NCBI GenBank assembly: GCA_030432925.1
Contig: JAUILT010000029.1
Location: 1-34,422, forward strand
DNA length: 34,422 nt
Direction: 5' to 3'
Origin: Bdellovibrionia bacterium
GTDB taxonomy: Bacteria > Bdellovibrionota > Bdellovibrionia > Bdellovibrionales > UBA1609
Shown here one piece after another: positions 1 through 7,669 of this stretch. Made by a program: the position numbers and the translations under genes. The number at the start of each line of letters is the position of its first letter. The first letter of the stretch is position 1. Below the pieces are notes generated by a model that saw only the letters and a program-made list of their open reading frames with translations, was not told the DNA's origin and ran no database searches.

Positions 1-174
1 GCCAAGTTTATGAATCAATATGCCAAGCGCTATAAAAATCAGGATTTTTCCTGGCCCGAGGGAACATACCCCGTCACCCTCAGAGAGCGAGAGCTACAGC
101 GCCTATTACCTGAACAAGACACATCCAAAATGGCCCCTGTAGAGATTATTCTTCGCTCTTCAGATGAGTGGTGA
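1..174 (+). CDS. C-terminal fragment of an unidentified protein, cut by the left edge
   Basis: Frame 1 is open from the first base to a TGA at 172-174 and gives 57 residues, so the start lies outside the window. The peptide is rich in basic and polar residues and contains WPEGT followed by VTLRERELQRLL. The run of aromatic residue, KR, WP and then a leucine-rich helix weakly recalls the C-terminal half of IS66-type TnpB accessory proteins. Too little is visible to claim that, and no inverted repeat or second transposase frame follows. No terminator-like hairpin is evident in the 283 bp after the stop. Function not assigned. Confidence 0.5.
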   Translation, partial: AKFMNQYAKRYKNQDFSWPEGTYPVTLRERELQRLLPEQDTSKMAPVEIILRSSDEW

Positions 175-457
175 CGGACACCTCACCATTTAGAAATATC
201 AAACATTTTTTAACTTCAGAGACTTTTTACAAAAAATAAAATGGAAAGACTTATAGGGCCTCGGTAATTCTTCCACTCAATGAAAAAAAGAAGAAGAAAG
301 AAAATATATAGGTATAGAGACACAAATGCGCCCAAGCCGCCCTTTTTTGTCACTCAAATCCCATCTATTTTACCTGAAGCCCTACACCTAGGCCCATCAC
401 TTTGAGTCCAACGAAATACACCTCCTACTAAAAACCCGGCATCAAACCTGCAAACCT

Positions 458-1312
458 ATGGGCGTGATGAAAGTAAGGAAATACACACATTTATCTCTAG
501 CATTAGTATTTTTTATGGCACTCTTTCCTGATGTGGCACAGCCCCAAGGTGCGTCTTCATTAAAGAGAGATGAACTCTTGGGATTAAAGTCTGATTCAAA
601 ATGGCATGGATCGATCAGTATGAACACTTCTAAAAATCAAGACCAATACTCTGATAGTTTCTTGTCTTCTCAACTTCAGCTCAGTTATGAATTCATGCGA
701 TCAACTGAATTTTACTCTGAAATCCTCTATCGTCGACCCTTTACTTCTACTGAAGAAAAAGTCCATAGATATGGGTTTGAGGATTTAATTTTTGGCTTTA
801 ATCAACTTTTGTTCTCAAATCAGTATGGAGAGAAAGACACAGTATCGACAAACATTTCTGGCTTTGTTGAGGGATCACTTCCATCTTCGGATTCCTCCCG
901 CAGAGCTTCGTTACAAGGGACCGCCTCTGGCGGATTGACTTCCAATACGGTATGGAAGAAATTTATTTTTAGTACTCATCACGGATTTACATATAACTTC
1001 TACAAATATGAAACTGCCGATGACTTTGGTACAGCCTACAATTCTCCCTATATGATAAGTAACGGTGCTTCAATCACTTGGAGAATTACCAATCGATGGA
1101 ATTGGACCAATGCCTACAGCCTGTACTATTTGAAAAACTTTGCAAATACAGAAAACAATATTCAGGCCATCGCAAGTTCTGTGTCCTACGCCTTAAGTCG
1201 GAATTTTACAATGTCAGCATTTTTTAGCTGGAAAGACAATGTTAAGACAAACAATGCATTGTTTGACGATGACACTACCTATAGTGGAGCAGGTATTCGA
1301 TATGTATTTTAA
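458..1312 (+). CDS. outer-membrane beta-barrel protein, uncharacterised
   Basis: A 284-residue protein. It has a signal peptide: basic KVRKY, a hydrophobic core around residues 11-23 (LSLALVFFMALF), and a likely cut near Ala27. The rest shows alternating polar/hydrophobic strands rich in Tyr, Phe, Trp, Ser and Asn (for example SFLSSQLQLSYEF and the Trp-rich stretch ITWRITNRWNW). It ends in GAGIRYVF, with the C-terminal Phe typical of BAM-assembled porin-like proteins. I estimate roughly 10-12 strands, so it probably sits in the outer membrane as a small barrel. The first ATG at 458 lacks a clear ribosome-binding site, and ATG 467 (three codons later) is equally possible. The next gene starts 16 bp after the stop with its own good site, so the two are probably co-transcribed. 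No family could be named, so substrate or channel function is unknown. Confidence 0.75.
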   Translation: MGVMKVRKYTHLSLALVFFMALFPDVAQPQGASSLKRDELLGLKSDSKWHGSISMNTSKNQDQYSDSFLSSQLQLSYEFMRSTEFYSEILYRRPFTSTEEKVHRYGFEDLIFGFNQLLFSNQYGEKDTVSTNISGFVEGSLPSSDSSRRASLQGTASGGLTSNTVWKKFIFSTHHGFTYNFYKYETADDFGTAYNSPYMISNGASITWRITNRWNWTNAYSLYYLKNFANTENNIQAIASSVSYALSRNFTMSAFFSWKDNVKTNNALFDDDTTYSGAGIRYVF

Positions 1313-1328
1313 AAGAAGAGGAAAAAAG

Positions 1329-4300
1329 ATGAATTTAATTAATACTACACTCATCACTATTTTGGGGTTTACTCTTTTGATCGGGTGCACGAAACCTCGT
1401 TCCAAGAAAGACGACCAGTTTGCTGATCCAAATGTCGTTGGGAAATCCATAAGTAATTATGACAACCAAATATTTCATCTAACTACGGGCAAGGTTCGAT
1501 ATGAAGTATCCAGGAGTTCTGCAGATACTTTTATCAATGAAACGGAAAGCAACAGCTTTGTCGACTATCCCGTAGTAGATTACACCGTGAACTACGCCAA
1601 AGGCATGCCAAATCTGCTCGGAGAAAATGTACGATTTCGAGGGATACCGGGTGGTCATAAATACGAAATTCGAACAACCATTGTTCACGACAAACTCTGG
1701 GTAAACAAGGTTGGGTCTCGAAATGAAATTCCAACAGACGAATTAACCTTAGCGACACAACTAGATGATAACAGATACATGGTTCCTCTAGTTTCCTATG
1801 ATGTATCGTTCTTTAGAAGAGAACTGGTTAAAAATGCCGATAATGAGGACTCTAATATATTTGGCTATGTACCGGTACTCCCTGAAGATAGAGAGTTAGC
1901 TACCCACATCCACATCAATGAAATGAGCGGCGTACTCACTGAGCCACTCACAAAGACTGATAGTTTTAAAGTTAACTTTTTTGACGGAGAATGGTTTTAC
2001 GCACGAACAGTTGTAGAAGCACAAAATAATTCCGGCCATGTCTGGCAAGTGGGAACTTCTCGGAGTGGTCTTGACTCAAACTTGAGACCAGCAACTCGCG
2101 TTAAATTTCTGAAAACTGCCAACAGCCTCCAAGTCGTTAATGTCAACGTTGATGAGCGCCTTTTAAGTGAAAAAAATAGTACTGATAATGAGTTAGAATT
2201 TGACCAAGTTATGTCTATACCCGCAGAGCTTTTCGATTACCGACAGGTGGTCAACGACAAAGGAATATTGCAGCCAGAAGAAGAAAAACATAGCGAACGA
2301 AAGGTCCAAGATCGCGAATGGATAAAATTAGAGTTTGAAAATGCGTTTACATTAAATGATATTTTTGCCACACAATTAGCCTCTCTTTTTGAGGGCTCTA
2401 GAAAATTAACAGACCTGCGTGTTGCAGATGATTTTTGGAGTTTTACAGTTTTGGCTAAAGATTCAGGTGCTAAAATCCGCTATTCTTTCTATAAAGTCGA
2501 TAAAGCACTTGATAAGGACTATCACCCTAGAAACTTTATTGTGGATGATAGAGACTACTTTGGCCTTTTTGCTACACAAAAGTCATTCATTAGAAACTAT
2601 GAACAGTACACTGAAGAAGACTTAGAAAAATATCTATTTCTTCAGAGATTTAACCCTAAAAACAAAGTTATTGAATTTCATATGTCTCATGGGATGGCTC
2701 AGTCTAAAATTGCAAAAGAGCTGGCAAAAGAGGCTTTATCGTACTGGGATAAGGCATTTGAACTGGCTGGAACCGGCATAACCGTCCGCCTCAATCAGGA
2801 AAAAACAGTCGACCTCGGAGACCTCAGGTACAATGTTTTAAATATTATCGATCGAGTTGCCTCTGGGAACCTTAATAACGGAGGGCTGCTCTTTGGTGTA
2901 GGGCCTTCAATTTCAGACCCAAAAACAGGCCAAATAGTCAGTGTATCCAACACACTCCACGTAGATAGTTTTAGAGACATTGCCGTGAGAGATATTAGAA
3001 ATTATATTCTTGATAAGGTTGGTGCTCTCAAAAGAGTACAAAATGATGTTATTCAAAACTTCAGCTCTCCCGTTCCCGCCAGAACGACCTATCAGATCTC
3101 ACCTGAACTGGCTATGATCAGTCAAATGCTAGATCCCAATACTCAAAAAATGGTGCCCACTGAAATACCTGTAAATTCTAGCTTTAACCCCCGTGGCATT
3201 GAAATGCATAAAATTGAGTTTGATACTGATCGCCTAGATCCTCTATCCAAGTACTACTTAGAGAAAATGTCAGGAATCCCGATAAATAGTATGAGCGATT
3301 ACGTCAATGCGTACCGAACGTATGGCAAACAACTTGTAACCTCAGGCTTACTGATGTCAAAAAGATCTGAATTAAATGACTTTCTAAATACTGAAAATAG
3401 AAACTCATACCAAAAAATTCGCACGAGATGCCCTGAAATAACTGAATTCGCTGAAGCGCTGACGGAAATTCCTAAAGACTCTTCTCAGTCAAACCCTTTA
3501 GTGCTATCCTGTGCAAATAAAATTATCAAGGATTTAGCCTTATCTACTCTAGTTCATGAACTAGGACATAACTTTGGTTTAGCTCATAACTTTTCCTCTT
3601 CAAACGACAAAGAAAACTTCTGGACGCCGACTGAGGTTGAGAATGTCTATGGTCTTAACCTCGAAGAAAGAAACCTTAATGCCGATTCACTTAGCACCGC
3701 GAGTATCATGGAGTACATGCCATCGAATAGAGATCAAATGATTGTCCCTGGAAAATATGATATTGCAGCTCTTCGCTATGCTTATACAGGTCAAATTGTT
3801 CGAAAGTCTAGTGGACTTCCCGAGAGGATTCCCGATTTAAATAAATCTCTAGAAGAAAACTTTGGCCGACAACTAAAAGACATACAAACGTTTCGGTACT
3901 GTGATGACTTTGATGCTGATGTAAAACACGACCCTCTTTGTCTAAGGCAGGACTTTGGAATAACTCCAGAAGAAATCGCCCGCAACTTAATTGCCGAATA
4001 TTATGAATCCCTCATTTATGGAAGTTACCGATATGGTCGCGATCAGTTGTCCCCCGGTATATTCAAGGGCGCAAGTAGAATGACAAGGGTTCTTGTACCA
4101 CTAAGACGCTTTTATGATGAGTGGCGTTTTCATTTAGCTGATTTCATGGCTGATGGAAACCTCTACTTGAGCCAGGTTAGTGAAGAGAAGCTCCATGAAA
4201 CCATATTAGCAATGCAGGAATCTGACAAATACAACGATATATATCAAAAATGGTATCCGGCACGAGAAATCATCACGCAGTTCTTTTTGGATATTGTCAC

Positions 4301-5663
4301 GCTTCCTAATCATTACTGTCTGGGAATCACGGATAACAACCAAGTTGTTCCTGTTGAGTTGGATGAGGTGATTGACCAAATCAAACGTTTTAATACCAGT
4401 GAGGAAGTTATAAGTTGCAATGATGATGTCGTAAAGGCGACCTTGAAAAGTAAGTACCACGCTAATTATATTTTGGAGTTTGGCTTTTCACCAGAGGACC
4501 GCTGGTTCTCATTGCGAGCAAAAGATGAAAATAGACCACTGGATTATTCAGGCGTTAGGATGGACAAAGTATTTGCAGAGATTGTGATGGGACTAAGAGC
4601 TCCCATCTCTATCTCTCACACCAACCGTGGTTTTTTTCCGAACATGTTTGATGAGCCAGGTTATAGGGCTTTGGTTGGCCAAACCTTAATCTCACGAGTT
4701 ACAAAAGGCGCTGATTTAAGCAGAGGTATAATTATGCGATTACAGCAACTTTTAAAAGAAAGAACACCCGGCATTCAGGAATTCAGTATTTCTGAAATGA
4801 TGGAATCAGATAAACTCACAGGTGAAGAAAAGAATTTACTCAATGCCGTTGTATTACAATTAAAGAACTCAACCAATGGACAACCCAATGTTCAACCAGA
4901 GCTTCGCTTTAAAAAATATAAACGAGAGAGCGAGATTGCACTTGAACAGTATAAAAATTTTGTGATGGCACAGATCGTTCCTGGAGAACAGTATGAATCC
5001 CGTATTCGCCTATCCCCTTTTAGAGCTAGTGAAACATCTGATCCTAGTTATTTGAATCAACAAGGTCTTCTTAAAGCAAGGCTACCTAATGGAAGTTACA
5101 TCACTGCCTTCCCTGATCAAAACCCAGTAGCTGCTTATCTCATTGAGTCTTTCTCCAATGTAAGTACTAAACTGGGACTAGTTCATTTGAGCCCAAAAGA
5201 TTTTGATACAGCAGCAAAGCGAATTGAAGAACTTAAGCATCTTCTTCCAAAGGGTGAAACCGATTTGTTTACTATTGAATCTTTAGCCACCTTATTGGAG
5301 ACCACTGATCTTGGGCTTGCTGCCGTACTCCAAAGTCAGAACCTTACTCCTGGTGCAAGAAATATAATCCAAACAGTTTTTGAAGTAGAGATCGGAATAT
5401 ACTCTGGTCAGCTCGGTCAAAGCTTATCTCAGTTCCGACAATCATTACAACAGACTAAGAGTGAAGAGGTTGAAAAGAAATACCGCGAATTTATCAGCCA
5501 GGATTTGAGTAAAGATTATGCCCAGAACGGGATTAAAATTCCTACTTTAAAAACTTTAAAGGGGCGCTTGGAGAGTCTAAGGCTCAACTCTTCTGAAGCA
5601 ATTGAAAATCAAGATGAGTTTGAGGCTAAAAGAGACCTATTGCTCAGGATACTCACAGAATAA
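1329..5663 (+). CDS. very large lipoprotein zinc metalloprotease (Met-zincin / DUF4953-like)
   Basis: A 1444-residue protein. The ATG at 1329 is preferred over longer in-frame starts because an AGAGG site precedes it and it yields a lipoprotein signal ending in LLIGC. The zinc site HELGHNFGLAH spans residues 743-753 (HExxHxxGxxH), with SIMEYMP (Met at 794) as the Met-turn and YDIAALRYAY shortly after. These three together are characteristic of the Met-zincin domain (PF16313) of DUF5117/DUF4953 zinc-dependent proteases. The 740 residues before the site and about 600 after it have no motif I recognise. The protein is predicted to be lipid-anchored, in the periplasm or on the cell surface. It probably shares a transcript with the beta-barrel gene upstream and ends at a strong terminator. 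Family assignment is firm from the motifs; substrate is unknown, and nutrient scavenging or prey/host protein digestion is inference. Confidence 0.85.
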   Translation: MNLINTTLITILGFTLLIGCTKPRSKKDDQFADPNVVGKSISNYDNQIFHLTTGKVRYEVSRSSADTFINETESNSFVDYPVVDYTVNYAKGMPNLLGENVRFRGIPGGHKYEIRTTIVHDKLWVNKVGSRNEIPTDELTLATQLDDNRYMVPLVSYDVSFFRRELVKNADNEDSNIFGYVPVLPEDRELATHIHINEMSGVLTEPLTKTDSFKVNFFDGEWFYARTVVEAQNNSGHVWQVGTSRSGLDSNLRPATRVKFLKTANSLQVVNVNVDERLLSEKNSTDNELEFDQVMSIPAELFDYRQVVNDKGILQPEEEKHSERKVQDREWIKLEFENAFTLNDIFATQLASLFEGSRKLTDLRVADDFWSFTVLAKDSGAKIRYSFYKVDKALDKDYHPRNFIVDDRDYFGLFATQKSFIRNYEQYTEEDLEKYLFLQRFNPKNKVIEFHMSHGMAQSKIAKELAKEALSYWDKAFELAGTGITVRLNQEKTVDLGDLRYNVLNIIDRVASGNLNNGGLLFGVGPSISDPKTGQIVSVSNTLHVDSFRDIAVRDIRNYILDKVGALKRVQNDVIQNFSSPVPARTTYQISPELAMISQMLDPNTQKMVPTEIPVNSSFNPRGIEMHKIEFDTDRLDPLSKYYLEKMSGIPINSMSDYVNAYRTYGKQLVTSGLLMSKRSELNDFLNTENRNSYQKIRTRCPEITEFAEALTEIPKDSSQSNPLVLSCANKIIKDLALSTLVHELGHNFGLAHNFSSSNDKENFWTPTEVENVYGLNLEERNLNADSLSTASIMEYMPSNRDQMIVPGKYDIAALRYAYTGQIVRKSSGLPERIPDLNKSLEENFGRQLKDIQTFRYCDDFDADVKHDPLCLRQDFGITPEEIARNLIAEYYESLIYGSYRYGRDQLSPGIFKGASRMTRVLVPLRRFYDEWRFHLADFMADGNLYLSQVSEEKLHETILAMQESDKYNDIYQKWYPAREIITQFFLDIVTLPNHYCLGITDNNQVVPVELDEVIDQIKRFNTSEEVISCNDDVVKATLKSKYHANYILEFGFSPEDRWFSLRAKDENRPLDYSGVRMDKVFAEIVMGLRAPISISHTNRGFFPNMFDEPGYRALVGQTLISRVTKGADLSRGIIMRLQQLLKERTPGIQEFSISEMMESDKLTGEEKNLLNAVVLQLKNSTNGQPNVQPELRFKKYKRESEIALEQYKNFVMAQIVPGEQYESRIRLSPFRASETSDPSYLNQQGLLKARLPNGSYITAFPDQNPVAAYLIESFSNVSTKLGLVHLSPKDFDTAAKRIEELKHLLPKGETDLFTIESLATLLETTDLGLAAVLQSQNLTPGARNIIQTVFEVEIGIYSGQLGQSLSQFRQSLQQTKSEEVEKKYREFISQDLSKDYAQNGIKIPTLKTLKGRLESLRLNSSEAIENQDEFEAKRDLLLRILTE

Positions 5664-5694
5664 GTCTCACCTAATACCTGATAAAGTACTTTAC

Positions 5695-5722
5695 AAGGGC
5701 GCGACATTTTGCGCCCTTTTTT
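5695..5722 (+). terminator. Rho-independent terminator after the metalloprotease gene
   Basis: An 8-bp perfect stem (AAGGGCGC, 5695-5702, with GCGCCCTT, 5711-5718) around an 8-base loop. It runs into a T tract to 5722 and lies 32 bp after the protease stop codon. Confidence 0.9.
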
Positions 5723-5793
5723 CTGCCCCCCCTCTCAATTGAACCAGTTTATGCCTACAAATAGGTATATTCTTTGCAAGGTTTTAATTTACT

Positions 5794-6807
5794 ATGCCTA
5801 ATACTTTACTTATAAAAAATATTGTCTTAGTTATCGGCGCTGCCCTTGTAGGTATATCCCCCCTGTTCTCTCTTGCAAATGAGCAAAGCCTTATAAGAAA
5901 CTCCAAAAGCCGACTCTGGCTACTTGAAGAAATCAAATCTCATTTATCTGAAGATAAAAATGTGGCTTTCCGAAACCAACTCCAAAACGACAACTTTGTT
6001 GTTCAACAACTTCTTAATGGAGACATTGAGGCCTTAGGGTGTGTGCAACACGCCACCAGCAATATGAACGCGATGATGTTTTTTGGAGCTAACGCCAACT
6101 CTGAGGAAAAACGTAATTCCACCAATCACTTCTTTAACTTGCAGATCATGGAAAGGTTCAAAGGGGCGGCCTGGCCCATCTTCACTGATTTTGTCCGAAC
6201 TGGATCTGTGGAAAATATCATATTTGAAACTAACTATCAAAACTCCATACCCGATGAAAACAGGTGCCACTCCCTTCAGGCCCTCTCTGAGAAAAAAGAG
6301 CGAGAAATGACACCACAGGAACATGATGATTGGATTCACTGTGCAAAAGCCTGTGATCATGTGTGGAAAGTGATCGAAGAGCAAGAGCGCCCAGTGACAG
6401 AAAGCGAACAGCGATTACTCAAATATTGTGATCGGAGTACCCTGGGGTTGATCTCAGAAAGGGCGGCCATGTATCGTCAGATAGGTGGTTTTTTGGAGGT
6501 CCACTTTGCTGAAGACGAATGTCAATTCCCAGGTAATGGTACCATTAGCTGTGGCCACCGAAGGGACGTCAACCTTGGAGGGCTGCCTGTAAATGGAGTC
6601 GATGTTCTTGGCAAACAAGAGGTGAGCTTTACTGATTCTAGTTTTACTCGCAAATACTGGCTGAGTCTTGATTTCTTTATAAAAGATAAAAACGGCCATG
6701 GCACACGTCGGTATCCGATTCTGTTGGAATACAATGTCAATGAATCCCTTCTTCAACCTGATGGCACCAGCATAGAAAGCATGGACGAATGTCAGCCACT
6801 GGGGTAG
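5794..6807 (+). CDS. secreted cysteine-containing protein of unknown function
   Basis: A 337-residue protein with a classic signal peptide: Lys8, a hydrophobic core over about residues 9-25, and cleavage after SLA (Ala28). The mature part contains eight cysteines, including HCAKACDH in the middle and ECQFPGNGTISCGH near residues 240-255. This suggests disulfide-stabilised folding in the periplasm or outside the cell. I recognise no domain. The ATG follows an AAGG only at a wide spacing, so the start is moderately secure; no better alternative preserves the signal peptide. The ceramidase-like gene begins 10 bp after the stop, so the two are probably translated from one mRNA. The context hints at a shared role at the envelope, which is inference only. 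Confidence 0.75.
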   Translation: MPNTLLIKNIVLVIGAALVGISPLFSLANEQSLIRNSKSRLWLLEEIKSHLSEDKNVAFRNQLQNDNFVVQQLLNGDIEALGCVQHATSNMNAMMFFGANANSEEKRNSTNHFFNLQIMERFKGAAWPIFTDFVRTGSVENIIFETNYQNSIPDENRCHSLQALSEKKEREMTPQEHDDWIHCAKACDHVWKVIEEQERPVTESEQRLLKYCDRSTLGLISERAAMYRQIGGFLEVHFAEDECQFPGNGTISCGHRRDVNLGGLPVNGVDVLGKQEVSFTDSSFTRKYWLSLDFFIKDKNGHGTRRYPILLEYNVNESLLQPDGTSIESMDECQPLG

Positions 6808-6817
6808 CCTTCCCCAC

Positions 6818-7531
6818 GTGTATACCAAATCTCAGAGTGGCTTATTTCAATTTATCGACATCTACTGTGAACGCACGGACTTCCTGTTCTGGGCAGAGCC
6901 CGCCAATGCCATCACCAACGTTTTTTTATTTCTGGCAGGCGTGTACGGTCTACTTCTTCTTAAAGATTTGAGTCACCCAACCCAGAAAAAATGGATGATG
7001 ATCCTCAGTGGAAATGCCATGCTGATCGGTATTGGCAGCTTCTTGTTTCACACACTGGCCAATCGCTGGTCCATGCTCGCTGACGTGGTTCCAATATCCA
7101 TATTTATGCTGTTGTTCTTGGTCTGGGCTTTGAGATTCCTTCTAAACCTTCCCCGATCAGGAATTGCCACAGCCGTTGTGGGCTTCATAGCCATTGGATG
7201 GGCCCTTAAAAAACTGCTTCCCGTAGACTTCATGAATGGATCGGCCACTTACCTTCACGCACTGGCAGCCCTGATGATTGTGGGCCATCTGATCCGCACC
7301 ACCCACAGGCCGATAGCTAGGCTTTTCAAACTGGCCATCGGGATCTTCACTCTATCCCTGACCTTTCGATCCATGGACATCGCTGTCTGTGAGATCTTCC
7401 CCCTGGGGACTCATTTTCTGTGGCACACTCTGAATGGCTGCCTGCTAGCTATCTGCCTGAAAGTCATTGCCAAAGCTGAAAAGCCCCGCCTGCCGATAGA
7501 GCCTGATCTTCGCAGTCCCTCAGCAGACTGA
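6818..7531 (+). CDS. ceramidase-like CREST-family integral membrane hydrolase
   Basis: A 237-residue protein with about seven hydrophobic segments. Its motifs match the alkaline ceramidase (aPHC, PF05875) branch of the CREST superfamily. YCE near residue 17 and WAEPANAITN at 25-34 match the N-terminal acidic signature. GSFLFH gives Ser74 and His78 (S-x3-H), Asp89 lies 11 residues after His78, and HFLWH gives His199 and His203 (H-x3-H). These spacings equal those of the zinc-site residues S77, H81, D92, H217 and H221 known from human ACER3. The expected reaction is amide hydrolysis of ceramide or another N-acyl lipid in the membrane. The GTG at 6818 is the only start that keeps the N-terminal signature; its ribosome site is weak, so coupling to the upstream gene is likely. 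Sphingolipids are reported from some Bdellovibrio-group bacteria, which fits, but the substrate is not shown by sequence. Confidence 0.82.
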   Translation: MYTKSQSGLFQFIDIYCERTDFLFWAEPANAITNVFLFLAGVYGLLLLKDLSHPTQKKWMMILSGNAMLIGIGSFLFHTLANRWSMLADVVPISIFMLLFLVWALRFLLNLPRSGIATAVVGFIAIGWALKKLLPVDFMNGSATYLHALAALMIVGHLIRTTHRPIARLFKLAIGIFTLSLTFRSMDIAVCEIFPLGTHFLWHTLNGCLLAICLKVIAKAEKPRLPIEPDLRSPSAD

Positions 7532-7570
7532 AGCGGACCTCCTATTTGCCTATAAATCATGCATTTTTTG

Positions 7571-7599
7571 GTGTCATTTTGACACTTATATGGTATATT
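7571..7599 (+). promoter_or_regulatory. predicted promoter with palindromic operator, upstream of the histidine kinase
   Basis: The -35-like GTGTCA (7571-7576, 4/6 match) is followed after 17 bases by TATATT (7594-7599, 5/6), preceded by TGG as an extended -10. GTGTCA is also the left arm of a perfect inverted repeat, GTGTCA-TTT-TGACAC (7571-7585), a shape suited to a dimeric regulator. Transcription would start near 7606. Confidence 0.4.
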
Positions 7600-7669
7600 G
7601 TCTCAGGTTGAGACATCCGCTCACGGACGGGTTGGAGGTCGCAAGACATATCTTGAAGGAGTCCGTAAG

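Noticed and set aside
1-174. IS66-type TnpB remnant at the left edge
   Set aside because: The resemblance rests on one short stretch, and no inverted repeat or second transposase gene follows, so I left it unidentified.
280-405. 41-codon frame (ATG 280) beginning with a lysine/arginine run
   Set aside because: It has no ribosome site, its A-rich start is low complexity, and the composition after it is not protein-like. A chance frame is more likely.
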